From NCBI GenBank assembly GCA_963806935.1, contig CAWEAT010000005.1, positions 97,614 through 161,613 on the forward strand: a stretch of DNA of 64,000 bases, in the 5' to 3' direction. A model generated the notes under the pieces. The model searched no databases, was not told the origin of the DNA, and saw only the letters and a list, made by a program, of their open reading frames with translations. Of the stretch, positions 10,396 through 20,800 are shown piece after piece. Numbering within the stretch: position 1 is the first letter of the stretch; each line of letters begins with the position of its first letter. The translations under genes and the position numbers were made by a program. Origin of the DNA: Roseiarcus sp963806935. Its GTDB lineage: Bacteria > Pseudomonadota > Alphaproteobacteria > Rhizobiales > Beijerinckiaceae.

Positions 10396-11103
10396 ATGAC
10401 CGCAACGGCGGACAGAGATCAGCGAAAGCGGGAGGCGGCCCGGCGGGCGCTCGACCTGGTCAAGCCCGGGATGAAGCTCGGCCTCGGCAGCGGCACGACC
10501 GCGCGTCAGTTCGTCGATCTCGTCGGAGAGCGGGTCAAGGACGGTCTCGAGATCATTTGCGTCGGCACGTCCAGGGCGACCGAGGAGCAGGCGAAGAGCC
10601 TCGGCATTCCGCTCTCGACCCTCGACGATCTTCCAGAGCTCGATCTCACGGTCGACGGAGCCGACGAGGTCGATCCTGAGCTCCGGCTGATCAAAGGGGG
10701 CGGCGGCGCGCTTTTGCGCGAGAAGATCGTCGCCGCCGCCTCGAAGCGGATGGCGGTGATCGTCGATTCGAGCAAACTGGTGCGGACGCTCGGGGCGTTT
10801 CCGTTGCCGGTCGAGGTCGTTCCGTTCGGCCTGGCGGCCACGCGGCGGCATATCGAACGCGCTCTCGCCGCGCTCAATCTCGCCGGCCAGATCCGTCTGC
10901 GCGGCGGGTCCACGCCGTTCGTCACCGACGGGGGACATTACATTCTCGACTGCTCGCTCGGCGCTATCGCTCAGCCCGAGCGGCTCGGCGAGAGCCTGGC
11001 GATGATTCCGGGCGTTGTCGAGCACGGGCTGTTCATCGGTCTCGCGCGCGTCGCAATCGTCGCCGGCGCCGACGGCGTTCAGGTCATTGGCGATCCGGAC
11101 TGA
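10396..11103 (+). CDS. rpiA: ribose-5-phosphate isomerase A
   Basis: RpiA interconverts ribose 5-phosphate and ribulose 5-phosphate in the pentose phosphate pathway. The 235-residue protein shows GLGSGTTARQFVDLVGER, TVDGADEVDPELRLIKGGGG (the catalytic acid and binding loop), the LLREKIVA lysine segment and the VIVDSSKLV block. The start MTATADRDQRKREAARRALD is chosen because the upstream in-frame extension lacks family similarity. It is followed at 31 bases by a DUF2059 gene and then gor, an order I recall as conserved in Rhizobiales. Confidence 0.95.
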   Translation: MTATADRDQRKREAARRALDLVKPGMKLGLGSGTTARQFVDLVGERVKDGLEIICVGTSRATEEQAKSLGIPLSTLDDLPELDLTVDGADEVDPELRLIKGGGGALLREKIVAAASKRMAVIVDSSKLVRTLGAFPLPVEVVPFGLAATRRHIERALAALNLAGQIRLRGGSTPFVTDGGHYILDCSLGAIAQPERLGESLAMIPGVVEHGLFIGLARVAIVAGADGVQVIGDPD

Positions 11104-11134
11104 AGTTTAAAACCGCTGCCTTGAGGAGTTTTTC

Positions 11135-11710
11135 ATGCCCGCCCTCGTCCGAACCGCCAATGGCGCGGTCGCCGTCATCATGCTCGCGGCGTTGACCGTG
11201 GCGGCAGGCGCCCAGCAAACGACAGCTCCCGCGCCAGCGGCTCCGGCTACGCCGGCGCCGCCGGCAGCTCCCGCCGCCGCGCCGGGCGCGCCTTCGCCGG
11301 CCGCAGTCGCGGCCGCCGACAGGATCCTCGGCGACATCGGCGTCAAGGAGTCCGTCGCCCTCGTCGTTCCCGGCATGATGGCGGAGCTCGAGGGCAACGT
11401 CACGAGGACCCGGCCCGAAATCAAGGAGTCGCTGCGCGCGACGCTGAAGTCGATTCAACCCGAATTCGACGCGACTGCGAAGCAGATATACGATCAGGCG
11501 GCGACGCTGCTCGCCTCGCAAATGTCCGAGAAAGAGATCACCGACGTCGCGGCCTTCTTCGACAGTCCAACGGGCAAGAAATATGTCTCGGTCACCCCGG
11601 TCTTTCTGCAGCAGTTCGCCAATCTCACTGCGCCCTGGCGCGACAAGCTGTCGACCGACATCGTCGTCCGCGCCCGTCAGGAGATGAAGAAGAAGGGCGT
11701 CGACTTCTAG
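11135..11710 (+). CDS. periplasmic DUF2059-family protein
   Basis: This 191-residue protein has a signal peptide (MPALVRTANGAVAVIMLAAL, cleavage near AAGA) and a long Ala/Pro linker to about residue 60. The DUF2059 helical domain follows: a MSEKEITDVAAFFDSPTGKK block and KYVSVTPVFLQQF near the C-terminus. The DUF2059 function is unknown. It has a GAGG ribosome-binding site and lies between rpiA and gor on the same strand, so the three may be co-transcribed. Confidence 0.88.
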   Translation: MPALVRTANGAVAVIMLAALTVAAGAQQTTAPAPAAPATPAPPAAPAAAPGAPSPAAVAAADRILGDIGVKESVALVVPGMMAELEGNVTRTRPEIKESLRATLKSIQPEFDATAKQIYDQAATLLASQMSEKEITDVAAFFDSPTGKKYVSVTPVFLQQFANLTAPWRDKLSTDIVVRARQEMKKKGVDF

Positions 11711-11747
11711 CATCGGCCGCGGCCGCGCGGCGGAGAGCGTCATTCCC

Positions 11748-13137
11748 ATGGCTTTCGACGTCGATTTTCTTGTCATCGGCGCAGGATCGGGCGGCGTGCG
11801 GGCGGCGCGGATCGCCGCCGGCCACGGGGCCAAGACGCTCGTCGCCGAGGAAAGCCGCATCGGCGGCACTTGTGTCATCCGCGGGTGCGTGCCGAAGAAG
11901 CTTTACGTTTACGCCAGCCGCTTCGCCGACGACTTCCGCGACGCCGCGGGGTTCGGCTGGAGCGTCGGCGAGCCCACGCTCGACTGGCCGGCTCTCGTTC
12001 GCGCCAAGGACAAGGAGATCAGCCGCCTCAGCGACGCCTACCGCGAGAATCTCGCCCGCTCCGGCGCCAAGCTCATCGAGGAGCGGGCGGTCGTCGTCGG
12101 TCCGCATGAGGTGCGCCTGGCCGGCGGGCAGGAGGTTTCCGCCCGTCATATCCTCGTCGCCTGCGGCTCGCGTCCTGCGCTGCCGGCGGGAGTTGAAGGC
12201 CTCGAGCACGCGATCACCTCGAACGAGATCTTCGATCTTCCGGTCTTCCCGCGCCGCCTGCTCGTCGTCGGCGGCGGCTATATCGCGATCGAATTCGCGG
12301 CGCTGTTCCAGCGGCTCGGCGCTCAGGTCACGCAGGTCATGCGCGCGCCCAACATTCTGCGCGGCTTCGACGACGACATGCGCAACGGCATGCGCGACGC
12401 GATGGCTCGCGCCGGCGTCGTCTTCCGCTTCGGCTCGCTGCCGACCCGCATCGAAAAATCGCGCGACGGCTCGCTCAGCGTGACGCTCTCGGACGGCGCG
12501 GTCGTGGAAGCCGACCAGGCGCTGATCGCGACTGGCCGCCTGCCCGACACCAGGGGGCTTGGCCTCGAGTTCCGCCGGCGTGGAGCTCAGCGCCGCGCAC
12601 GGCGCGGTCATGGTCGACGAGAATCTGACCAGCAACGTGCCGTCGATCCATGCGATCGGCGACGCCACGCACCGGGTCGATCTCACCCCGGTCGCCATTC
12701 GCGAAGGCCATACGCTGGCCGACCGGCTGTTCGGGAAGGGCGCGCCGCCGATCCGCTACGACACGATCGCGAGCACGGTGTTCGGCACGCCCGAGCTGGG
12801 CGCGGTCGGGCTGACGGAGAGGGAAGCCTTGGAGCGGTTCCCGAGCGTCCACGTCTTTAAGACCGACTTCCGGCCGCTGAAGGCGACGGTGTCGGGCGCG
12901 CCCGAGCGGGCGATCATGAAGCTCATCGTCGACGGCGCGACCGACCGCATCGTCGGCGCGCATATCCTCGCCCACGAGGCGGCCGAAATGATCCAGCTGG
13001 TCGCGGTGGCGATGACGATGGGCGCGACCAAGGCCGACTTCGACGCGACCGTCGCCGTGCACCCGACCGCCGCCGAGGAACTGGTGACGATGCGCTCGGC
13101 GCACATGCGGTTCGAGGACGGGATGGAGGTTCCCTGA
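11748..13137 (+). CDS. gor: glutathione-disulfide reductase, frameshifted
   Basis: Gor is the FAD- and NADPH-dependent enzyme that reduces GSSG to GSH. The first frame shows GAGSGGVRAARIAAGHGAKT for FAD, the redox-active disulfide GGTCVIRGCVPKK, and VVGGGYIAIEFAALFQRLGA for NADPH. Around 12569-12574 the frame shifts by one base. The second frame resumes with SAGVELSAAHGAVMVDEN, then SIHAIGD, FGTPELGAVGLTE and the dimer-interface HPTAAEELVTM, whose His is the catalytic base. Removing one base joins both into about 462 residues, the normal length. Sequencing error is likely. gloB elsewhere in the window uses the same thiol pool. Confidence 0.9.
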
Positions 13138-13175
13138 CCCCTGCCCGTGTGCGGGTCACGGACCGATACAAGCCA

Positions 13176-14417
13176 TCAATGGGGTACGAACGGAATGAGG
13201 CCGGCCACCGCGCCGACCGCGCCCGCCACAGTGCCGAAGGCGCGCGCCACAGGATTGGCGTTTGGCTGCTTGGGGGCCGGCTCCGGTTGCGCCGGTGGGG
13301 CCGCCGGCGGTTCGACCGAGGCTTGCGCCGCCTTGTTCTCTGGGTTCGCCGGCACCCCAAGGCGAGCCGGCTCGCTCCGCGACTGGGAAGCCGCGAGGCC
13401 GGTCGCCCCAGCCTTGGCGGCTGCGTGAGCGCCAACCGGGCCTGAAAGCTTGGTGGGCAGCTCGAGTTTGGCCGCCGTGCGCTGCGCCGCCCCACTCGCC
13501 TGGACCGCCGCCTTCGGCGCCGGCCTGACCGGCGGCAATGGCGCATCGCTTGGAGGCGCCGCGCCCGTCTCGGCGGCGGCGGGGGTTGGCGTCGCGGCCG
13601 GGGCCGGCTCGGACGGAAGCGAAACGGCGGGCGCAGCCTTTTCAGGCGATTGCGACGCCGCCGGTGGAGGGGCCGCGACCGGCGCCGCCGCTGCGGGCGT
13701 ATCGACCGGCGCTTTTGCGGCAGGCAGGGCCTCCGGCCGCGCCAAGCCGCCGGCTGTCGGCCCAAGATCTTGAGACGGCGGCGGACTTTCGAGCGACGCG
13801 CGAGCGTTCGGGTCGGTTGGCCGTTCTCCGGGACTGACAGCCTTGCCCTCGGCCGGCTGCATCATGTCTTTCGGAGGGGTTGCGCTAGCCTCGCCCGAAG
13901 TCGCGACGCTCGGATTGGCGCGCGGCGGCGCCACGGTTGGACTCTGCGCGACGGCGGAGATCGCGGGCGGCCCCTTGGGCGGTTCGGACTTTATCTGTTC
14001 CAGCCAGAAGATCGCGCCGACCGCGGCCGCGCCGGCGAGCGCGAGCGCCGACACTCCGAACGTCCAGGCGCCGGAACGTCGTCCAGCCGCCAAATCGATC
14101 GCGTTCGGATCGTTCGAATGAGAATCGTCGGATCTGGTCGCCCGGATCGGCTCGACGTCGACGAGCGCCGTCTCTTTCGGTTGGCGCGAAGGCGCCTCGA
14201 CCGACAGGGGCAGTTGCGCCGACGCCCTGTCGGGCAAGCTTTGCTCCGGCACAATCTCGACCGGCGGGGGCTCGACCGGCGGCGGCCGGCGCTTTGGCGC
14301 AACGCCCGACGATTCGACGAGCCGCACCAATTCAGCCAGCATTTCCTCGGCGTTTGCCTGCTGGCCGCCGGGGGCGCCCGGCGGGCGCCCGATTCCCTTA
14401 AGATCGTTTTCTGCCAC
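13176..14417 (-). CDS. Ala/Pro-rich single-pass membrane protein of unknown function
   Basis: This 413-residue protein has a short N-terminal cytoplasmic segment (EEMLAELVRLVESSGVA) and a proline-rich stretch. One transmembrane helix lies at roughly residues 118-138 (WTFGVSALALAGAAAVGAIF). A long low-complexity Ala/Pro/Ser tail follows. The end, AFGTVAGAVGAVAGLIPFVPH, split here as AFGTVAGAVGAVAG then LIPFVPH, is hydrophobic and looks conserved-like rather than random. The layout recalls cell-envelope proteins with periplasmic stalks, but I recognise no domain. It converges on gor and is on the same strand as priA. Confidence 0.7.
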   Translation of the reverse strand: MAENDLKGIGRPPGAPGGQQANAEEMLAELVRLVESSGVAPKRRPPPVEPPPVEIVPEQSLPDRASAQLPLSVEAPSRQPKETALVDVEPIRATRSDDSHSNDPNAIDLAAGRRSGAWTFGVSALALAGAAAVGAIFWLEQIKSEPPKGPPAISAVAQSPTVAPPRANPSVATSGEASATPPKDMMQPAEGKAVSPGERPTDPNARASLESPPPSQDLGPTAGGLARPEALPAAKAPVDTPAAAAPVAAPPPAASQSPEKAAPAVSLPSEPAPAATPTPAAAETGAAPPSDAPLPPVRPAPKAAVQASGAAQRTAAKLELPTKLSGPVGAHAAAKAGATGLAASQSRSEPARLGVPANPENKAAQASVEPPAAPPAQPEPAPKQPNANPVARAFGTVAGAVGAVAGLIPFVPH

Positions 14418-14576
14418 TCGTACCCTCGCGGGCGCGCCTCATGCGCGCGGTAGGAGGCAAAAGAAAGGCCAACTTCATAACATAATCAGAGGCGATCGCG
14501 GCGTGGGCGCGTGATCGACCCCGTCAGTCTGGAGGTCGGTTCGGGCCGAAACAGTCTAACTTGATTGAGTTACCAT

Positions 14577-16802
14577 TTACAAAAAGCTCTGCGGATCGAC
14601 GTCGATGGCGACCCTGACCCCGCCGCGCGGCGCCGGCGCGGCGGCGAGCATCGCGCGCAGGAACCCTTGCAGGTCGGCCGACCTTGGCGCCTTGGCGGCG
14701 AGGCGGAACCGGTGGCGCTTGCGCAGGACCGCGATCGGGGCTTCCGCCGGGCCGAGCAGGACGATCTCGTTGTCGCGCGCCTGTCCGCCAAGCGGCGCGA
14801 CGCGAAAGCCTTTCCCTTCCGGCAGGCCGTGGGCGGCGCGCGCGAGCGCGCGAGCATGGGCCTCGGCGGCGCCGCGGTCCTCGGCCGAGACGATGATCGC
14901 CGCCAGGCGACCGAACGGCGGCAGGCCGCCCCGCTCGCGCTCGGCGGTTTCCTGCGCGTAGAACCGCTCGGCGTCGCCCGAGACGAGCGCCGCGATGACC
15001 GGATGCTCCGGCTGCCAGGTCTGCAGGAGCGCCCGTCCTCTTCTGTCGCCGCGCCCCGCCCGCCCGGTCGCCTGGCGCAGAAGCTGGAACGTGCGCTCGG
15101 CCGCGCGCGGATCGGCGTTGGCGAGTCCGACATCGGCGTCCACCACGCAGACGAAGGTGAGCAGCGGGAAGTTGTGGCCCTTGGCGACCAGCTGCGTGCC
15201 GATGATGAGGTCGTAGGCGCCGCGCGCCGCGAGGTCGAGTTGGGCGCGCAGGGTCTCGATCCCGCCGGGAAAGTCCGACGACAGGACGAGCGTGCGGATG
15301 TCGGGAAAGAGAACCGCCGCTTCCTCCGCCAGCCGCTCGACGCCCGGCCCGCAGGCGGCGAGCGTGTCGGCTTCGTGACAGTTCGGGCACAGCTTCGGCC
15401 GCGCTTCGACGTGGCCGCAATGATGGCAGACGAGCGCCGCCCGGAAGCGGTGCTCGACCAGCCATGCGGCGCAGTTGGGACATTCGAAGCGGTGGCCGCA
15501 GGCGCGGCACAGCGTCAGCGGCGCATAGCCGCGCCGGTTGAGGAACAGAAGCGCCTGCTCGCCGCGGGCTCGCGCCTCTTCGACGCCGGCGATCGCGCGC
15601 GGCGACAGCCAGCGGCCGCGCGGCGGGCCCTCGCGCTTGAGATCGACGGCGGCGATGTCGGGCAGCGTCGCCTCGCCGAACCGCGCCGGGAGCATGAGCC
15701 ACCGATAGCGTCCGGTCTCGGCGTTCACCCTCGTCTCGAGCGCGGGCGTTGCGGAGGCGAGCACGATCGGCGCCTTTTCGAGCCTCGCGCGCACGACCGC
15801 CATGTCGCGCGCATTGTAGATGACGCCGTCTTCCTGCTTGTAGGCGCCGTCGTGCTCCTCGTCGACGACGATGAGGCCGAGGTCGGCGAACGGCAGGAAC
15901 AAAGCCGAGCGCGCCCCGACGACGATCCGCGCTTCGCCCTTCGCCGCCGCGGCCCAGACGCGCTCGCGCTGGCGCTCGGTCAGCCCCGAGTGCCATTCGG
16001 CCGGCCGCGCGCCGAACCGGGCCGCGAACCGGTCGAGGAATTGGGCGGTGAGCGCAATCTCCGGCAACAGCACCAGCCCCTGCCGCCCTTGCCGGAGCGC
16101 TTCGGCGACCGCCTCGAAATAGACTTCGGTCTTGCCGGCGCCGGTCACCCCTTCGAGCAGGGTGGCCGAGAACGCGCGTTCGGCGACGCGCCGCTCAAGG
16201 TCGTCGGCCGCAGCGCGCTGGTCCGGGTTGAGGCTTGTTCTGGCGAAATCCGGGTCGAGCGGCGCCGCGACCGGCTGCGGCGGCAGCGCGACCGTCTTGA
16301 GCGCGCCGTCGGCGACGAGGCCGTCGATGACGCCCGTCGACGAGGAGGCGAGCGCGGCAAGCGCCGCCTTCGCCGTCGGCGTATTGCGTTCCGCGACCGC
16401 CGCCATGACCCGCGCCCGCGCTTCGGTCATCCGCGCCGGCGGCTTGCCGGTCGCGACGAGGCCGAATTTCGCCGGGACCGGGGTCGCGAGCTCGCCGGCC
16501 CGGATCGCCATCCGCAGCACCATGCCGCGGGGGCTGAGCGTCCAACGGGCGACCCAGTCGATGAAATCGCGCAAAGGGGCGCGGAGCGGCGGCCAGTCGA
16601 GGGTCGCCGCGATCGCTTTGAGGTTGTCGCCGCCGCCCGGCCGGACCGCCCAGACGACGCCGGTCGCTTGTCGCGCGCCGAGCGGCATGCGGACGAATGC
16701 GCCCGGCTCAAGCTTCCAGTCTGAGGGCGCGCGATAGCTATAGGCGGTATCGACAGCGACCGGCGCGAGCACGTCGACGGCGACTTCGTCGCGCGCGCTC
16801 AT
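14577..16802 (-). CDS. priA: primosomal protein N' (replication restart helicase PriA)
   Basis: PriA restarts collapsed replication forks by loading the replicative helicase. The 741-residue protein has the N-terminal DNA-binding region (VAVDTAYSYRAPS), Walker A GVTGAGKTEVYF near residue 240, and the DEEH box in LIVVDEEHDGAYKQEDG. Eight cysteines in a zinc-binding module follow (CRACGHRFECPNCAAW, VCHHCGHVEARPKLCPNCH). The helicase motif QATGRAGRGDRRGRAL is also present. The start MSARDEVAVDVLAPVAV matches the family; upstream in-frame sequence crosses other genes and is not coding. Confidence 0.95.
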   Translation of the reverse strand: MSARDEVAVDVLAPVAVDTAYSYRAPSDWKLEPGAFVRMPLGARQATGVVWAVRPGGGDNLKAIAATLDWPPLRAPLRDFIDWVARWTLSPRGMVLRMAIRAGELATPVPAKFGLVATGKPPARMTEARARVMAAVAERNTPTAKAALAALASSSTGVIDGLVADGALKTVALPPQPVAAPLDPDFARTSLNPDQRAAADDLERRVAERAFSATLLEGVTGAGKTEVYFEAVAEALRQGRQGLVLLPEIALTAQFLDRFAARFGARPAEWHSGLTERQRERVWAAAAKGEARIVVGARSALFLPFADLGLIVVDEEHDGAYKQEDGVIYNARDMAVVRARLEKAPIVLASATPALETRVNAETGRYRWLMLPARFGEATLPDIAAVDLKREGPPRGRWLSPRAIAGVEEARARGEQALLFLNRRGYAPLTLCRACGHRFECPNCAAWLVEHRFRAALVCHHCGHVEARPKLCPNCHEADTLAACGPGVERLAEEAAVLFPDIRTLVLSSDFPGGIETLRAQLDLAARGAYDLIIGTQLVAKGHNFPLLTFVCVVDADVGLANADPRAAERTFQLLRQATGRAGRGDRRGRALLQTWQPEHPVIAALVSGDAERFYAQETAERERGGLPPFGRLAAIIVSAEDRGAAEAHARALARAAHGLPEGKGFRVAPLGGQARDNEIVLLGPAEAPIAVLRKRHRFRLAAKAPRSADLQGFLRAMLAAAPAPRGGVRVAIDVDPQSFL

Positions 16803-16817
16803 CGCACCGGGGGAAAC

Positions 16818-16847
16818 ACAAAAAAGCCGGCAGGAGATCCGCCGGCC
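16818..16847 (-). terminator. Rho-independent terminator downstream of the rplS/CDGSH unit
   Basis: On the minus strand GCCGGCGGATCTCCTGCCGGC forms a 6-bp GC stem with a 9-base loop, followed directly by TTTTTTG. It lies between the stop of the CDGSH gene (16873) and the priA start (16802), so it should separate the two transcripts. Confidence 0.75.
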
Positions 16848-16872
16848 TCGTTCGTTCGCGATCCTCGGCCGC

Positions 16873-17112
16873 TCACAGGCTGCGGTGGGTCCCGTCGCAC
16901 AGGGGCGCGTTCTTGCTCTGCTTGCAACCGCAGAACCACGCTGTGGCGTCCTTCTCGGCCTTATAGGCGACCGGGGCCATGCCGACCGCCTTGTGCGAGC
17001 CGTCGCAGAACGGCTGGTTCGCCGAGCGTCCGCACGCGCACCAGTAATAGGTTTTGCCCGCAGCGACTTCGTGCGAGTACGGCGCTTTCTGGGCAACAAC
17101 CGGCGTCGTCAT
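16873..17112 (-). CDS. CDGSH iron-sulfur domain protein (two motifs)
   Basis: This small soluble protein (79 residues from the ATG at 17112, 81 from 17118) has two CDGSH-type motifs, CACGRSANQPFCDGSHK and CGCKQSKNAPLCDGTH. Each supplies three Cys and one His to a 2Fe-2S cluster, so it probably binds two clusters. Such bacterial mitoNEET-like proteins are thought to act in electron transfer or redox sensing; no partner is identified here. The ATG at 17112 has better spacing from GGGGAT than the one at 17118. It lies 34 bases after rplS on the same strand. Confidence 0.9.
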   Translation of the reverse strand: MTTPVVAQKAPYSHEVAAGKTYYWCACGRSANQPFCDGSHKAVGMAPVAYKAEKDATAWFCGCKQSKNAPLCDGTHRSL

Positions 17113-17146
17113 GACCATCCCCGTTCAAACCAGGGCTCGGGCAGGC

Positions 17147-17536
17147 TCATTCCTTGCCCGGCTCCTTGGCGGCGTGTGTATTGTCAGTGCGCTCGGCGAT
17201 GCGGGCCGACTTGCCGCGGCGGTCGCGCAGGTAATAGAGCTTGGCGCGCCTGACCTTGCCGCGCCTGACCACCTTAACCGAGTCGATCATCGGCGAATAG
17301 ACCGGAAAGACACGCTCGACGCCCTCGCCGTAGGAGATCTTGCGGACCGTGAAATTCTCGTTGAGGCCGTGGCCGCTCCGCGCGATGCACACGCCCTCGT
17401 AGGCCTGGACGCGGGTGCGCTCGCCCTCCGCGACCTTGACGTTGACGACGACCGTGTCGCCGGGCTGGAACGCCGGAATCTTGGCCCCGGGCAATTTGGC
17501 CGCGTGCTCGGCCTCGATGGTCTGGATGATGTTCAT
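17147..17536 (-). CDS. rplS: 50S ribosomal protein L19
   Basis: L19 lies at the 30S-50S interface of the ribosome. The 129-residue protein begins MNIIQTIEAEHAAKLPGAKI and contains FQPGDTVVVNVKV, RVQAYEGVCIAR, SYGEGVERVFPVYSP, VVRRGKVRRAKLYYLRD and RGKSARI, all family hallmarks. In many bacteria rplS follows rpsP-rimM-trmD; here those genes are absent and the upstream neighbour is the divergent smc. About 300 bases between the two starts should hold both promoters; I see no other gene there. Confidence 0.96.
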   Translation of the reverse strand: MNIIQTIEAEHAAKLPGAKIPAFQPGDTVVVNVKVAEGERTRVQAYEGVCIARSGHGLNENFTVRKISYGEGVERVFPVYSPMIDSVKVVRRGKVRRAKLYYLRDRRGKSARIAERTDNTHAAKEPGKE

Positions 17537-17835
17537 TTTCGTGGAGCTCCTGCCGTGACGCCGGGACGGGAGACGTCCGGCGAAGCGCTTCGGCGCGCTG
17601 TTTTGAGTTGAGGCGCGGCTCATATCGCAAAGAGCGGGCAGGAGTCGAGCGCTGGCGGCGATCTCACTTTCGCACAGGTTTTTCCCGGCCCGGGGTTGAT
17701 TGCGCGATTCCGTTGTGGCGGCTAAACCGCACCAACGCGCCTGAAGCGGCGATTCGCAACGGAACAGGGTGACGTGAAGACGGCGCACAAGCCGGCGGAT
17801 TTGCGCAAGGGCCTCCCGGTCGAAGGGCAGCGGCG

Positions 17836-20800
17836 ATGAAATTTGAGCGCCTGCGCCTGACCGGCTTCAAGAGCTTCTGCGACAGCGTCGAGTTCAGGAT
17901 CGAGCCCGGGTTGACCGGCGTCGTCGGGCCGAACGGCTGCGGCAAGTCGAACCTCGTCGAGGCGCTGCGCTGGGTGATGGGCGAAAGCTCGTTCAAGAAC
18001 ATGCGCGGCTCGGGCATGGAGGACGTGATCTTCGCCGGCTCCACCCGGCGCCCGTCGCGCAACATCGCCGAGGTCGGGCTTCTCCTCGACAATTCCGAGC
18101 GCCGCGCGCCCGCCGCCTTCAACGATACGGAGTCGATCGAGGTCACGCGGCGGATCGAGCGCGACCAGGGTTCGACTTATCGCGTCAACGGCAAGGAAGT
18201 CAGGGCGCGCGACGTCCAGCTCCTGTTCGCCGATGCGTCGACCGGAGCGCGCTCGCCCTCGCTGGTGCGGCAGGGGCAGATCGGCGAAATCATCGCGGCG
18301 AGGCCTCAGGCCCGCCGCCTGATCCTCGAGGAGGCCGCCGGCGTCTCCGGCCTCCACTCGCGCCGCCACGAAGCCGAGCTCAGGCTGAAGGGCGCGGACG
18401 ACAATCTCATCCGGGTCGAGGATGTGCTGAAGCAGATCGACGCCCAGGTCGACAGCCTCAAGCGCCAGGCGCGCCAGGCGAACCGCTACCGCGATCTCGC
18501 CGCCAGCATCCGTCGCCAGGAGGCGCTCGCCCGCCTCATCGCCTGGCGCGACCACGAGGCGGCGTTCGCCGAGGCGCGCCGGCGGCTCGACGCCGACCTG
18601 ATCGAAGTCGCCGAGCGCACCCGCGCTCAAGGAGAGGCCGCCCGCCTGCAGGCGCTCGCCGCCGCCGCCCTGCCAGGCTTGCGCGAGGAGGAGGCGCGCC
18701 GCGGCGCCGCCCTGCATCGGATCGCGCTCGCCCGCGAGACGCTCGAAGCGGAGGAGAAGCGCGCCCGGGAGCGCGCGGCCGAGCTCGAGCGCCGCATCGC
18801 CCAGTTCGCCGGCGACGCGCAGCGCGAGGAAGCGCTGATCGCCGATGCGGCCGGGGTCATGGAGAGGCTCGCCGCCGAAGATTCCACGCTCGCCGCGCGC
18901 AGCGCGGAGGCCGACGACGAAGCGGCGCGCGCGCGCGAACAGGAGGCGGGGGCCGAACTGCGCTCGGCCGCCGCCGAAAGCGCGCTCGCCGAGGCCCAGG
19001 CCGCGGCCTCCGACCTCAACGCCCGGCGCCGCTCGTTCCTCGGCGCGGTCGAGGACGAGGGGCGCCGGCTCGCCCGCTTGGAGACCGAATGCGAGGGAAT
19101 CGAGCGCGAGCGCGCCGCGCTGCGAGGCTTGGGCTTCGAGGAGACGGAGCGCGAAGCGCGCGCCAAAGCCGTCGCCGATCTGGCCGAGGCGCTCGCCGCC
19201 GCCGAGCGCGAGACGCTGGCGGCCGAGGAGCGTCACGCGGCGGCGCGGCGAGATCGAGGCCGCGTCGCGCGGCCCTCTCGCGGAAGCCGAGCGCGCCGCC
19301 CAAAGGCTCGAGACCGAGGCGCTGACGCTTGCCGGCCTCCTCGGCTCGGCTGCGAGCGGCCCCTGGCCCCGCGCGGTCGATGCGGTCAGCGTCGCCCGCG
19401 GCTATGAGGCGGCGCTGGGCGCGGCATTGGGCGACGATCTCGACGCCTCGGTCGATGTTGCGGCGCCGGCGCATTGGTCGCTGATCGGGCCAGCCGGCGA
19501 CGACCCGCCGCTGCCGCCGGGCGCGGACCCGCTCGCCGCCCGCGTCGCCGCGCCGCCCGCGCTCGCCCGCCGTCTGGCGCAGGTCGGAATCGTCGCCCGC
19601 GCCGAGGGCAAGCGGCTGAGCCTCATGCTCAAACCCGGCCAGCGGCTGGTTTCGGTCGAAGGCGACCTCTGGCGCTGGGACGGCTTCGTCGCCGCGGCCG
19701 ATGCGCCAACTCCGGCCGCGCGGCGCCTCGCCGAAAAGAACCGCCTCGGCGACCTCGAGCGCGAAGCCGAAGCCGCGCGCCAGACGGTCGCGGCGTTCGC
19801 CGCCGAGGCCGCAATCGCGGCCGAAGCCGTGCGTGAGGCTGCGGCCGCGGAAGGGGCCGCGCGCCACGGCGCCCGCGCTCAGCGCACAAGTCTCGACGCC
19901 GCGCGCGAGGCGTTCGCGAAATTCGAGCGCGAGCGCGCCCAGACGCTGTCGCGGCTGTCGGCGGTCGAGGAGGCGCTCGCGCGCGCCGGCGCGGCCTTGA
20001 ACGAGGCCGCCGAACGCAAAGCTGACGCAGAGGCCGCGCTCGAGCGGCTCGGGCCGGGCGACGATGTCGCGCTCGCGCTTGAAAGCGCGCGCGCCGCGGC
20101 GGCGCGGGAGCGGGCGGCGCTGATGGAGGCGCGCGCCGCGGCGCAGACGCTCGCGCGCGAGACCCACGCCCGCGCCGCGCGCCGCGAGGCGATCGCCGTC
20201 GAGCGCGCGTCCTGGACCGAGCGCGAGACCCACGCGCGCGCCCGCATCGCCGAATTCGCCGACCGCCGCGCCGAGGCGGAGCGGGAGCGGGAGGGAATCG
20301 CCGACGCGCCGCAAGAATTCGCCCGCCGCGCCCGCGCGCTCGCCGACGAATTCGACAAGGCCGAAGCCGCGCGCAGGGAGGCCGCCGACGCGCTCGCGCT
20401 CGCCGAGACCGCGCTCGCCGACGCCGACCGCGCCGCCCGCCAGGCGCTCGATGCGATGGCGGCGGCGCGCGAGAGCCGCGCGGCGTCCGAGGAGCGGGTC
20501 GAAGGCGCGCGCCTGCGCGGCGAAGAGCTCGTGCATGCGATCGCGGCCGAGCTCGATTGCGAGCCTTCCGGCCTCGCCGCGCTCGCCGGCGTGACGGGCG
20601 AAGGCGTGCCGCCGGGCGCGGTCGAGGTCGAGCGCAAGCTCGACAACCTGCGCCAGGAGCGCGAGCGGCTCGGCGCCGTCAACCTGCGCGCCGACGAGGA
20701 ACTCAACGCCGTCCTGGAGAGCCGCGACAAGCTCATCGCCGAGCGCGACGACCTGACGGAGGCGATCAAGCGCCTGCGCGGCGCGATCCATACCCTGAAC

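Noticed and set aside
14565..16724. A 719-codon plus-strand frame opposite priA
   Set aside because: Antisense shadow of priA, with the usual Arg/Ala/Gly bias and no recognisable motif.
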